Source: Exiguobacterium sp. RIT594 (lineage in GTDB: Bacteria > Bacillota > Bacilli > Exiguobacteriales > Exiguobacteriaceae). Taken from it: DNA of 64,000 bases. The notes below the pieces were generated by a model. The model did not search any database, was not told the origin of the DNA, and was given only the letters and a program-made list of their open reading frames with translations. Both the position numbers and the translations under genes were made by a program. The stretch is from the NCBI RefSeq assembly GCF_003339585.1, contig NZ_QPKF01000004.1, forward strand, positions 62,001 through 126,000, read 5' to 3'. Of this stretch, positions 1 through 7,983 are shown piece by piece (position 1 is the first letter of the stretch; every line of letters starts with the position of its first letter).

Positions 1-614
1 CACGTGTCGCCGATGCGACTGAACTGGAAACGCTTGTCAATACGATGCAGGTCGTTGACACACGCAGCGGAAAATCGTTTGCTTCGGGACATGTGCCGGG
101 GGCGCTCAACATTCCGTACAATTCAAAATTCGTCACATGGGCCGGCTGGCTACTGGACTTTGATCATGATATTGCCGTGATTGCCGAGTCTCGTTTACTG
201 GAAGACATCCAGACCGATTTACAGTCGATTGGTCTCGACCGGTTCGTCACATTGGTGGATATAGCGGATTTGTCACCCGAACAATTGACGGAACAGTATC
301 CGGACTGGAGTGCCGAACAAGCGGTTGAAGCAGCGGAAGCCGGTGAAGTGGTTGTCCTCGATGTCCGCAATAAGACAGAATGGGATGCGGGCCATTATGA
401 GCAGGCGAAACGGATTTTGCTTGGTAAACTGTCCTCACGTTACGAAGAAATTCCGGTCGATCGTCCGGTTGCAGTCCACTGTGCCTCCGGTGTCCGGTCA
501 CGAATGGCAGTCAGTGTCTTACAATCACTGGGCATGAAGAATGTCATCAATATTGACGGCGGGTATGCTGCTCTTCAGCCGGTTCTTGACCGACAGGCGT
601 TAACAGAAAAATGA
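1..614 (+). CDS. Tandem rhodanese domain protein, 5' end outside the window (partial)
   Basis: The reading frame is open to the left edge (first full codon at base 3), so the start is missing. The visible part holds two rhodanese-like domains. The first (about residues 15-80 of the visible part) has the VVDTRSGKSFASGHVPGA entry motif, but its active-site loop region reads IAVIAES and has no cysteine, so it is probably inactive. The second has LDVRNKTEWDAGH and an active loop HCASGVRSR with the catalytic cysteine that would carry a persulfide. Proteins with this C-terminus often begin with a metallo-beta-lactamase persulfide dioxygenase domain (family knowledge), which cannot be seen here. The likely role is sulfane sulfur handling, related to the operon at 9905-14280. 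Confidence 0.85.
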   Translation, partial: RVADATELETLVNTMQVVDTRSGKSFASGHVPGALNIPYNSKFVTWAGWLLDFDHDIAVIAESRLLEDIQTDLQSIGLDRFVTLVDIADLSPEQLTEQYPDWSAEQAVEAAEAGEVVVLDVRNKTEWDAGHYEQAKRILLGKLSSRYEEIPVDRPVAVHCASGVRSRMAVSVLQSLGMKNVINIDGGYAALQPVLDRQALTEK

Positions 615-645
615 CACCACGATACTAAAAAAAAATAGCTTTTCC

Positions 646-682
646 AAAATGGATGGTTCTAATCAGAATCATCCATTTTTTT
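646..682 (+). terminator. Rho-independent terminator after the rhodanese gene
   Basis: The arms AAAATGGATGGTTCT and AGAATCATCCATTTT pair with one G-T wobble around a 4-base loop and run into a T tract. It ends the transcript of the partial rhodanese gene. Confidence 0.85.
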
Positions 683-701
683 AAATACTATTCACAAAAT
701 G

Positions 702-722
702 CCACTTTCAGGTTAAAAGTGG
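702..722. promoter_or_regulatory. Inverted repeat upstream of the channel gene
   Basis: CCACTTT and AAAGTGG form perfect 7-base arms around a 7-base spacer, about 77 bases before the start at 799. It could be an operator or a small leader hairpin. No T tract follows, so it is not a classical terminator. Function unknown. Confidence 0.3.
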
Positions 723-798
723 TTTAGCAATTCCTTTAGCTGGGGAAATTAAAGAAGTGTCGGAAATATACTATTTAGAGATGAAGGAGTGTGGCAGG

Positions 799-2604
799 AT
801 GAACAACTTTTGGAACACGACGTCATTTGACGTCAACGGGATTCTAGGGACTCTCGGAAACATTTTAGGAGCACTTATCGTCTTTCTGATTGGATGGCTG
901 ATTGCGAAACTGATCGCAAACGGTATTCAAAAGGCATTAGAAAAATCTGGTGTCGTTCATAAGTTGTCACCACAAAAAGAAGGTACACCACCACAAAAGA
1001 AAAAGTGGACACCTGAAAAAATTATCGGGACAGTCATTTTCTGGGTCTTGATGGTATTTGTTCTTATCCTAGTCTTTAACATCTTGAACTTGAACATCAT
1101 CGCAGGACCACTTGCGGATACGATGAGCACATTGCTCGCAGCGATCCCGAATATCCTGAAAGCAGCATTGATTCTTCTTTTTGCTTACGTCATCGCGGTT
1201 GTACTCCGCATGATCATCGTCAAAGGCGGAACGAAGTTGATGTCGAACGAAAAAGTCCGTTCGAACAAAATGCTTCAAGGTCAAACGGATCTTTCGAACT
1301 ATCCGAAGATTGCAGGCGAAATCGTCTTCTATCTTGTCTTGTTACTGTTCCTACCAGGTGTACTTGGTGCGCTCAACATCGAAAGTGTTTCTGAGCCGTT
1401 CAGCCAATTACTCTCGTCGTTCCTTGGTTTCATTCCACGTCTGATTGCTGCAGCAGCGATCTTCTTCGTCGGATTCCTCGTTGCGAAAATCGTTCGCGAT
1501 ATCGTCACGAACTTCCTGCACGCAGTCGGTACAGACAAATTTGCTTCACGCTTCAACATCGGTACAAACGAACAAAAAGATACAAAATCACTTTCTTCAA
1601 TCTTAGGGACAGTCGTCTTCATCCTGATCTTAATCCCGATCACGATTTCGGCACTTGACCAGCTCAACATCAAAGGTATTACAGGACCAGCCATCAACAT
1701 GTTAAATGATGTTCTTGGTATAATTCCGAACATCATTATCGGTGTCGTCTTGATCCTTGTCGGTCTTTATGTCGGTCGTTTCGTTAAGAAATTCGTTGCA
1801 GATCTCTTGTCACGTCTTGGTTTCAACAACTTAACACGCCACTTAAAAATCGGTAACTGGGATGCAAACAATGCATCGACATCACCATCATCAATCGTTG
1901 GATCACTCGTTGAAATCGTCATCGTCGTCTTGTTCGTCGTTGAAGCCTTCAACTTAATCGGCCTTGACTTCATGGTTGATCTCGGTCGCGCGGTTCTTGC
2001 TTTCCTTCCAAGCGTCTTGACAGCGATCATCATCTTGGCCATCGGTATCATCATCAGCAACTTGGTGAAACGTACAATGGACAGCCTGTTTGCTAACTCG
2101 GATTTAAAAGTTCTTTCAAGCGTCGCGAAATATGCCATCCTTGCTCTTGCTGTCTTCATGGCACTTGATCAACTTGGTGTTGCCGCTACAATCGTCAACT
2201 CAGCGTTCATCTTGATCCTCGGTGCTGTTGCTCTTGCTTTCGGACTCGCGTTTGGCTTAGGTGGCCGTGATAATGCATCACGTTACCTCGACCGTCTCCA
2301 GAAAAAAGCAGAGAATGCAGATATCGACACATCGAACCTGCCGTCAAACAACACATCGTCTGCTTCGACGAAGCCAAGCTTAAAAGAAGCAGCAAAAGGT
2401 GCAGCGTCAAAAGCAGCAGATGACGTCACACCAGATCAAGCACCAAAAGCGTCTAAACCATCATCTTCTACGAACGTGAACCCGACACACGGTACACCAA
2501 AAGGGGCACTTCCTGAAAATGATTTAGCACAACAAGACGATTACCCGATCGATCCGGACACGAACCGTGGTCCGAACTTAGATCACCCGAATGATCGTCC
2601 GTAA
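799..2604 (+). CDS. Multi-helix mechanosensitive-channel-like protein (CmpX/MscS-related, TM_helix repeats)
   Basis: A 601-residue membrane protein. It contains about five related modules of the form amphipathic helix, hydrophobic helix, then K/R-rich end (for example GFIPRLIAAAAIFFVGFLVA and GIIPNIIIGVVLILVGLYVG), which match the conserved TM helix repeats of CmpX/MscS-related proteins. The likely role is a small-conductance mechanosensitive channel or osmotic sensor in the cytoplasmic membrane. The last roughly 100 residues are hydrophilic and rich in S, T, K, D and P. The start at 799 (MNNFW) was chosen because AAGGAG lies about nine bases upstream. A GTG at 757 is in frame but has no ribosome binding site. 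The gene appears monocistronic, with a terminator directly after it. Confidence 0.75.
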   Translation: MNNFWNTTSFDVNGILGTLGNILGALIVFLIGWLIAKLIANGIQKALEKSGVVHKLSPQKEGTPPQKKKWTPEKIIGTVIFWVLMVFVLILVFNILNLNIIAGPLADTMSTLLAAIPNILKAALILLFAYVIAVVLRMIIVKGGTKLMSNEKVRSNKMLQGQTDLSNYPKIAGEIVFYLVLLLFLPGVLGALNIESVSEPFSQLLSSFLGFIPRLIAAAAIFFVGFLVAKIVRDIVTNFLHAVGTDKFASRFNIGTNEQKDTKSLSSILGTVVFILILIPITISALDQLNIKGITGPAINMLNDVLGIIPNIIIGVVLILVGLYVGRFVKKFVADLLSRLGFNNLTRHLKIGNWDANNASTSPSSIVGSLVEIVIVVLFVVEAFNLIGLDFMVDLGRAVLAFLPSVLTAIIILAIGIIISNLVKRTMDSLFANSDLKVLSSVAKYAILALAVFMALDQLGVAATIVNSAFILILGAVALAFGLAFGLGGRDNASRYLDRLQKKAENADIDTSNLPSNNTSSASTKPSLKEAAKGAASKAADDVTPDQAPKASKPSSSTNVNPTHGTPKGALPENDLAQQDDYPIDPDTNRGPNLDHPNDRP

Positions 2605-2612
2605 CCAAAACG

Positions 2613-2645
2613 AAAACTCCTTCACCGAGCGGTGGAGGAGTTTTT
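2613..2645 (+). terminator. Terminator after the channel gene
   Basis: AACTCCTTCACC and GGTGGAGGAGTT pair with one wobble around a GAGC loop, followed by TTTTT. Confidence 0.85.
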
Positions 2646-2827
2646 AGTACGTTAATGCATATCTACATATTTGTATTGTAGTAAAATAACAAAACTGGTT
2701 TGACCAATTTGTGAAAAAAAACAGAAACTTTTGCTTATAAAAGCTGACATCCTTTGTTATGATGAAAAGGTCAATTAGAAAAATGATTTGAATATTCAGA
2801 AAAAAGAGAAAGTTCGGAGGGTGTTTT

Positions 2828-4216
2828 ATGAGTTTGCTTCGTAAGAAAGATGTCAGTGTGATGATGGATCAAAAGAGCCATTCCAAACTGGCAAGGCATT
2901 TATCAGGCTTTGATTTAGTTTTACTTGGGATTGGTGCAATTATCGGAACAGGGATTTTTGTCCTGACCGGAACAGGAGCGTTGTATGCAGGACCCGCATT
3001 ACCGGTTGCCTTTATTATTTCTGCTATCGTCTGTGCATTAGCGGCTCTCTGTTACGCCGAATTCTCATCGATGATTCCCGTCTCGGGCAGTGTGTACACG
3101 TACACCTACGCCACAATCGGGGAACTGGTTGCCTGGATCATCGGTTGGTGTCTCATCCTGGAATACGGTTTGGCATCAAGTGCCGTAGCGACAGGTTGGT
3201 CCGGTTATTTCCAATCACTATTATCCGGATTCGGTGTCAGTCTGCCGACAGCGTTAACAGCAGCACCAGGTGCTGTACCGGGAAGCGAAACATTCTTCAA
3301 CTTACCGGCGTTCCTGATCTTGATGGTCATCACGCTGTTGCTCTCAATGGGTATTAAAGAAACAAAACGTGTCAACAATATCATGGTTCTTGTAAAAGTA
3401 GCGGTCGTTGTCTTGTTCATCGTCGTCGGCATCTGGTACGTCGAACCGGGCAACTACACACCGTTCGCACCGTTCGGTATCAGTGGTGTCTTACAGGCTT
3501 CAGCCATCGCCTTCTTCGCATACCTCGGTTTTGATGCTGTTACATCAGCAGCAGAAGAAGTAAAAGATCCGGGCCGTAACTTGCCGATCGGAATCTTAGG
3601 ATCACTTGCCATCGTTACCGTACTATACGTCGTCGTATCCGCCATCATGGTCGGAATCGTACCATTCAAACAATTTGAAGGGGTCGACAGCCCGGTTTCG
3701 TTAGCCTTAAAAGTAGCAGGTCAGGACTGGGTCGCAGGTTTCGTCGACTTAGGTGCGATCGTTGGTATGACAACGGTTATCCTCGTCATGACATTTGGTC
3801 TGGTTCGTCTCCTGTTCGCGATGAGCCGTGACGGATTATTGCCGAAAATCTTCTCAGACGTGAATGAAAAATCACATACGCCTGTCAAAGCAACATGGAT
3901 TCTTGGTACGACTGCCGGTTTGATCGCCGGATTCGTTCCACTCGGTACACTGGCAGAATTGATCAATATCGGAACACTCGCAGCATTCGCTCTGATTTCA
4001 ATTGCCGTCGTCATCTTACGGAAAACGCGTCCTGATTTGAAGCGGGCGTTCAAAGTGCCATGGGTTCCATTCTTACCGATTCTTTCCGTCCTTGCCTGCA
4101 TCATGTTGATGTTGAACCTTCAAACATTCACATGGATTGCTTTCTTCATCTGGACAGCGATCGGTCTGCTCGTCTACTTCGGATACGGAAGATCACGTTC
4201 AAAATTACAACAATAA
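2828..4216 (+). CDS. APC-family amino acid permease
   Basis: A 462-residue polytopic protein of the amino acid/polyamine/organocation superfamily, closest in style to the cationic amino acid transporter-like YfnA group. The N-terminal signature GIGAIIGTGIFVLTGTGA in helix 1 and FFAYLGFDAVTSAAEEVKDP in the helix 6 region are the family's substrate-binding and gating segments. About 12 membrane helices are expected. It probably imports an amino acid by proton symport, and the substrate cannot be read from sequence. GGAGGGTG lies seven bases before the ATG. It is flanked by terminators on both sides, so it is monocistronic. No T-box or other leader riboswitch was seen in the 180 bases upstream. 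Confidence 0.88.
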   Translation: MSLLRKKDVSVMMDQKSHSKLARHLSGFDLVLLGIGAIIGTGIFVLTGTGALYAGPALPVAFIISAIVCALAALCYAEFSSMIPVSGSVYTYTYATIGELVAWIIGWCLILEYGLASSAVATGWSGYFQSLLSGFGVSLPTALTAAPGAVPGSETFFNLPAFLILMVITLLLSMGIKETKRVNNIMVLVKVAVVVLFIVVGIWYVEPGNYTPFAPFGISGVLQASAIAFFAYLGFDAVTSAAEEVKDPGRNLPIGILGSLAIVTVLYVVVSAIMVGIVPFKQFEGVDSPVSLALKVAGQDWVAGFVDLGAIVGMTTVILVMTFGLVRLLFAMSRDGLLPKIFSDVNEKSHTPVKATWILGTTAGLIAGFVPLGTLAELINIGTLAAFALISIAVVILRKTRPDLKRAFKVPWVPFLPILSVLACIMLMLNLQTFTWIAFFIWTAIGLLVYFGYGRSRSKLQQ

Positions 4217-4225
4217 ACACTCATG

Positions 4226-4256
4226 CCATCCAGGATTATTTTTGGATGGTTTTTTG
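4226..4256 (+). terminator. Terminator after the permease
   Basis: CCATCCA and TGGATGG arms around a 10-base loop, followed by TTTTTTG. Confidence 0.8.
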
Positions 4257-4320
4257 TTTACTTCCGGCAGGAATGAACACTGGAAAAGGCGAACGGTTGT
4301 AAAGAAAGGGGCGATCCGAA

Positions 4321-5106
4321 ATGATTCATATTAAACGGGCACCTGATACAGAGACCGCATATTCAGTCATGAAGGAAGGATTCAGCGATTATATAATTCC
4401 TCTGGGTTTGTCACACGAAGTATTTGAAGAACGGATTCTAAAACGGGATGGAAACCAGTTGGAGCATTCCTTTATCGCGTACCACGGGGAACGACCGGTT
4501 GCGATTTGGTTAAACGGGCTGAAGACGATCAAGAAAAAAACGGTCATGCGTTGTGGGGGACTGGCAGTCGATCCGCAGTACCGGCGTCTTGGAATTGCCA
4601 AAGCCTTGTATGAAGCACAGCTGAGTTATGCCAAATCTTTGAATATCGATTGCTTGATGCTTGAAGTCATTCAAGGAAATGAGCCGGCGATTACCTTATA
4701 CAAGAGTTTCGGTTATCAAACCGTCAGTGAACTCGGTTATTTTCAAAAAGAAGAACCGGGACAGGTTGAACCGCTTGTTGAAATTGATCAAGTGGCTTTT
4801 GAACGACGGTACATACAGCAGGGCGAATACATTTGGCAACAGGATCCGGGCGTTATGAAACTGGCGAAAGCCCGTTATTATGAATTGGATGGTGCTTTCA
4901 TTGCCGCAGTCAACGGATTAATTTTTACCATTTTGACAGAAGAGGAAGAGGTCGCCCGTGTTGCAACCGAAGCGACACGCCGATTGGCAGGCGAACACTA
5001 CCATCTGCAGTCGACGAATCAGCAGGTGTGGGAAGACTTACGGAAAGCCGGTTGGAAACAACGGGACCTCAAACAATTCATCATGCAAAAACCAATCGAA
5101 GTCTAA
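4321..5106 (+). CDS. GNAT family N-acetyltransferase
   Basis: A 261-residue protein with an N-terminal GNAT fold. The acetyl-CoA pyrophosphate-binding motif A is seen in LAVDPQYRRLGIAKALYE (the RxxGxA type), followed by LYKSFGYQ of motif B near residue 120. Residues from about 150 to 261 form a second, less conserved region that may be a degenerate GNAT-like or substrate-recognition domain. It should transfer an acetyl group from acetyl-CoA to an amine, with unknown acceptor. The ribosome binding site AAAGGGGCG precedes the ATG. It stands alone between two terminators. Confidence 0.8.
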   Translation: MIHIKRAPDTETAYSVMKEGFSDYIIPLGLSHEVFEERILKRDGNQLEHSFIAYHGERPVAIWLNGLKTIKKKTVMRCGGLAVDPQYRRLGIAKALYEAQLSYAKSLNIDCLMLEVIQGNEPAITLYKSFGYQTVSELGYFQKEEPGQVEPLVEIDQVAFERRYIQQGEYIWQQDPGVMKLAKARYYELDGAFIAAVNGLIFTILTEEEEVARVATEATRRLAGEHYHLQSTNQQVWEDLRKAGWKQRDLKQFIMQKPIEV

Positions 5107-5110
5107 AAAA

Positions 5111-5161
5111 CCGGGATGTGCAGAACGGCCTCTAAGGCAACTCTGTCCATCCCGATTTTTT
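5111..5161. terminator. Bidirectional terminator between the GNAT gene and a small reverse gene
   Basis: CGGGATG-TGCAGA pairs with TCTG-TCCATCCCG across a central loop. A T run follows on the plus strand, and an A run precedes the hairpin, giving a T run for minus-strand transcripts. It can therefore end both the GNAT gene and the 30-codon gene on the other strand. Confidence 0.7.
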
Positions 5162-5162
5162 G

Positions 5163-5255
5163 TTACATCCACAAGCTGATCATGACGATGACGGCAAAGA
5201 TTACGAATAAGATCCCTGTGCCACCAAGCATGACGAGCATGATTTTGTTCATCAT
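5163..5255 (-). CDS. 30-residue hydrophobic small membrane protein
   Basis: The reverse strand has ATGATGAAC at 5255, preceded by TTGAGGATG (a GAGG ribosome binding site about seven bases before the first ATG), and a stop at 5163. The product begins MMNKIMLVMLGGTGILFVIF and ends in a further nine hydrophobic residues and WM. It would form a single membrane helix with a positive N-terminus. The stop codon abuts a bidirectional terminator, which supports real expression. I do not recognise the family. Its small size means chance cannot be excluded. Confidence 0.55.
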   Translation of the reverse strand: MMNKIMLVMLGGTGILFVIFAVIVMISLWM

Positions 5256-5363
5256 AAAACATCCTCAAATCTGTAGAAAACTACGTTTTTGTATGACTGA
5301 GCAATTAAAATTAGAAAACCAAAATCAAACTACGTTCGTATCCTCCAATAGATTGATTCTGTA

Positions 5364-5396
5364 CGGAGAAAGAGACTGCCTGATTACAGCTGTCTC
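5364..5396 (-). terminator. Probable terminator overlapping the end of the Nudix gene
   Basis: On the minus strand GAGACAGCTG and CAGGCAGTCTC pair with a bulge, followed by TTTCT. The hairpin overlaps the stop codon at 5384. The T run is short, so this is tentative. Confidence 0.4.
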
Positions 5397-5830
5397 AAAT
5401 AGTCCTCAATCATCACCCGATGCGAGCCGACGATTTGCTCCGGTAAATCTGCCAAAGGGAAATACGTTAACGCAACACTTTCTTCACTGATGCGTAAGGC
5501 TCCGGTCGTTTCGGAAGCAACGTAAGCCAGCGTGACGCTTTGAAAGACATCACCGTTCGCAAGCGTCGTGACATAGTTTTTTCCGGAATAGACACCGAGT
5601 AACGTCAAGTCTTCAGCGACAAGACCTGTTTCTTCCAACAGTTCACGGCGTGCAGTTTCGTCTGTTGACTCCGCCCATTCCATCAGACCGCCCGGCAGTC
5701 CGAACCGGGCTTGTGTTTCATTCCGTTGCTCGAGCAAAATGTGTCCGTCCTTGATGACGAGAACGACGGCACCGACGAGAATCAGCGGGGTCTGTCCGAT
5801 TTGCTTTCGGAGTGTCTCGACATAATTCAT
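5384..5830 (-). CDS. Nudix hydrolase
   Basis: A 148-residue protein with a complete Nudix box: GGLMEWAESTDETARRELLE continues to EETGLV, so all the acidic and arginine residues that hold the catalytic metal are present. It should hydrolyse a nucleoside diphosphate linked to another group. The substrate is unknown. The ATG (MNYVETL) at 5830 overlaps the stop of the NO synthase gene in an ATGA arrangement, so translation is probably coupled to it. A longer in-frame reading that begins at 5989 lies inside the NO synthase gene and was not used. The pairing with NO synthase suggests, but does not prove, a role linked to NO or oxidative stress. Confidence 0.85.
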   Translation of the reverse strand: MNYVETLRKQIGQTPLILVGAVVLVIKDGHILLEQRNETQARFGLPGGLMEWAESTDETARRELLEETGLVAEDLTLLGVYSGKNYVTTLANGDVFQSVTLAYVASETTGALRISEESVALTYFPLADLPEQIVGSHRVMIEDYLRQL

Positions 5831-6927
5831 CGAGGGACCCCCTGGTGAAACGGACAGCCGGTTGAAATATTTGTCTCTTCCGCAGGCGCAGAACGGGCAA
5901 AGAAATTCGGACGCTTGACGGCCGGATCGAAGTCTTTGTGGAAGACATGCGTCGCGGCACCGCTCATGGGCGGTACGAGCCAGGACCATTCTCCGGTTAC
6001 GTCCCGTTCACAAGCCGCTTCATTTTTTTCGAACCGGGCAAATTGTTTCGTCGCCGTATGATGGTCGACAATCGTCACGCCGGCCCGTTCAAACGAATCG
6101 AGGACGGCATAATTGAGTTCGACGAGTGCCCGGTCTTTCCATAACGACCGTTCCCGGGATGTGTTCAGTCCAAGCTGCTCCGCGACCAGCGGCAAGAGGT
6201 TATATCGATCGACATCGGCCAAATTTCTTGCACCGATTTCCGTCCCCATGTACCAGCCGTTAAACGGGGCGCACGGATAGGAGATGCCTCCAATCTCAAG
6301 CCGCATGTCAGAAATCATCGGGACAGCGTACCATTTGACGGTATGGTTTGCGAACAAGTTAAAATCAGGATGTTGAATCGTGACTTCAAGCACCAGTTCG
6401 TCCGGGATCGGATGCAGACTGACCTGTCCGTCGAGTTCGACCAGTAACGGCAGAAGATCAAAGTCGGTTCCTTGTCCACTCCATCCGAACGACTCACAAA
6501 GCGAGGTGAATGCAACCGATGCCGAATCACCAATGATACCGTCCGGGGTGTCGTAACCGGCATAACGGATTAATTGATGGTTCAAGATGCGGACCCGGTC
6601 GGGATCAAAAATCGTAATCGTCGAACGGATCCGTCCATCGTTGGTCGCGTACTCCATATGATGAAACAAGGTGTCGCGGATCGATTCCACAGTCAGGGCA
6701 TCCCGGGCATCAATGACGTGAAGTTGCTCCCAAAAGAGGCGCCCGATACAGCGGTTGCTGTTCCGCCAGGCAAGTTTTGCTCCATAAGTCAGTTCTTGAA
6801 GCGTTTGCGTATACGTACCTGTCCGCAAAATTTCTTCGCGGACTTCGTGCAGACGATAGCTGTCTTGCGGGTATTGTTCTATATAGTCATGGAAAAAGCT
6901 TTCGGCTTCTGTGAGTAAAGTAGACAC
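5827..6927 (-). CDS. nos: Bacterial nitric oxide synthase, oxygenase domain only
   Basis: A 366-residue protein matching the bacterial NOS oxygenase length (about 360). Visible features are the haem-ligating cysteine in NRCIGRLFWEQLHV (C60) and the substrate-binding glutamate in GWYMGTEIGARN (E230). It oxidises L-arginine to citrulline and NO, using electrons from unrelated cellular reductases because no reductase domain is fused. The start was taken as GTG at 6927 (MSTLLTEAES), because AAGAAAGGA lies eight bases upstream. The ATG at 6948 lies upstream of this ribosome binding site and has none of its own. It forms a coupled pair with the Nudix gene. Confidence 0.93.
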   Translation of the reverse strand: MSTLLTEAESFFHDYIEQYPQDSYRLHEVREEILRTGTYTQTLQELTYGAKLAWRNSNRCIGRLFWEQLHVIDARDALTVESIRDTLFHHMEYATNDGRIRSTITIFDPDRVRILNHQLIRYAGYDTPDGIIGDSASVAFTSLCESFGWSGQGTDFDLLPLLVELDGQVSLHPIPDELVLEVTIQHPDFNLFANHTVKWYAVPMISDMRLEIGGISYPCAPFNGWYMGTEIGARNLADVDRYNLLPLVAEQLGLNTSRERSLWKDRALVELNYAVLDSFERAGVTIVDHHTATKQFARFEKNEAACERDVTGEWSWLVPPMSGAATHVFHKDFDPAVKRPNFFARSAPAEETNISTGCPFHQGVPR

Positions 6928-7111
6928 GGCGTAAATCCTTTCTTTCATCCAACACGACGACTGTTCTTGCTTCAGTGTACCGTTTGCTTGCGCGTTGTGC
7001 CAAACGATAATCGCTAAACACTTACTTACAAGTTCAAAAGACGTTAAAAGTTTAGAAAGTGTATTGAAAGGGGGATAGGGGAAAGAACTATTCGAAAGTG
7101 AGGAAATTGTT

Positions 7112-7969
7112 ATGTCATTATTAAAACCTGTATTTGCCCGCTTTTTTGGCGAAGCCTTTTTTGATAAATCGGCTCAACTCGCCTATTATCTGATGTTGTC
7201 CTTATTCCCATTTTTGTTATTTGTAGTTGGATTAGTATCCTTTTTACCGTTCACATCAGGAGACGTCCTTGATTTAATCCGTCCGTTTGCCCCGGCGGAA
7301 ACATATGAATTGATCCGGAAAAACGTCGTCGGGATTTTTGATGACGGGGGATTGAAACTTGCCTCGATCAGTTTCCTGGCAGCCTTCTGGCTCGCTTCGA
7401 TGTCGGTGCAGTCATTGGTTCGATCATTGAATGATGCGCTGGAAGTCACGCGGAAAGTGCCGTTTTGGAGAGGGTTACTGCAGGACTTCGGTTTTACGGT
7501 CGGCATGATGGTTATTTTACCGATGTCGCTTCTCGTTCCGGTTGCTGAAAAGTTAACGCGGCGTTTCATCACGCATTTTGCCATCGTCAATGATGTTGTC
7601 ACGAACTACTCCTGGATTTGGTTTTTATTCCGTTGGGGACTCGGATCATTGTTCCTGCTCGTCTTCTTCATTCTCTTGTATCGTGTTCTGCCGAGTGTCC
7701 GGTTGACAGTCCGTCAAGTCTTACCGGGTGCATTGTTTGCGACAATCGCCTGGCAGGCCGTTTCTGAATTCTTCTCGTACTACGCGGAGTTCGGCAGTTA
7801 CGACCGCCTGTATGGACAGCTGGCCGGAATTATCGTCCTGATGACGTGGTTCTATTTGTCCTCTGTCGTCCTGATGCTTGGTGGGTTGATGAACGCCGAA
7901 CGGATGCGCCAAAAGAAGGAAGCGAAAGTCTTAAAACCTGAAAAAATCAAACAAGAGACTGTCCGTTAA
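7112..7969 (+). CDS. YihY/BrkB-family inner membrane protein
   Basis: A 285-residue protein with about six membrane helices and the family signatures AQLAYYLMLSLFPFLLFVVG near residue 25, LNDALEV mid-protein, and the late YGQLAGIIVLMTWFYLSSVV. Members were once called ribonuclease BN, but the family is now regarded as membrane proteins of unknown transport role. The hydrophilic tail is lysine-rich. The ATG follows GTGAGGAAATT. The gene is convergent with the TauE gene, and the two stop codons overlap by four bases around a shared hairpin. Confidence 0.88.
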   Translation: MSLLKPVFARFFGEAFFDKSAQLAYYLMLSLFPFLLFVVGLVSFLPFTSGDVLDLIRPFAPAETYELIRKNVVGIFDDGGLKLASISFLAAFWLASMSVQSLVRSLNDALEVTRKVPFWRGLLQDFGFTVGMMVILPMSLLVPVAEKLTRRFITHFAIVNDVVTNYSWIWFLFRWGLGSLFLLVFFILLYRVLPSVRLTVRQVLPGALFATIAWQAVSEFFSYYAEFGSYDRLYGQLAGIIVLMTWFYLSSVVLMLGGLMNAERMRQKKEAKVLKPEKIKQETVR

Positions 7970-7983
7970 GGGCGGTCTTTTGT
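7954..7983. terminator. Shared terminator of two convergent genes
   Basis: GACTGTCC and GGGCGGTC form an 8-base wobble-containing stem around GTTAA, followed by TTTT on the plus strand. It overlaps the ends of both convergent genes. Confidence 0.55.

Noticed and set aside
2646-2827. Possible T-box or riboswitch before the amino acid permease
   Set aside because: No T-box core sequence, no antiterminator/terminator pair and no known aptamer pattern were seen. The only hairpin is the terminator of the preceding gene.
5831-5989. N-terminal extension of the Nudix protein
   Set aside because: It lies inside the NO synthase gene. The ATG at 5830 overlaps the NO synthase stop and gives the usual Nudix length.
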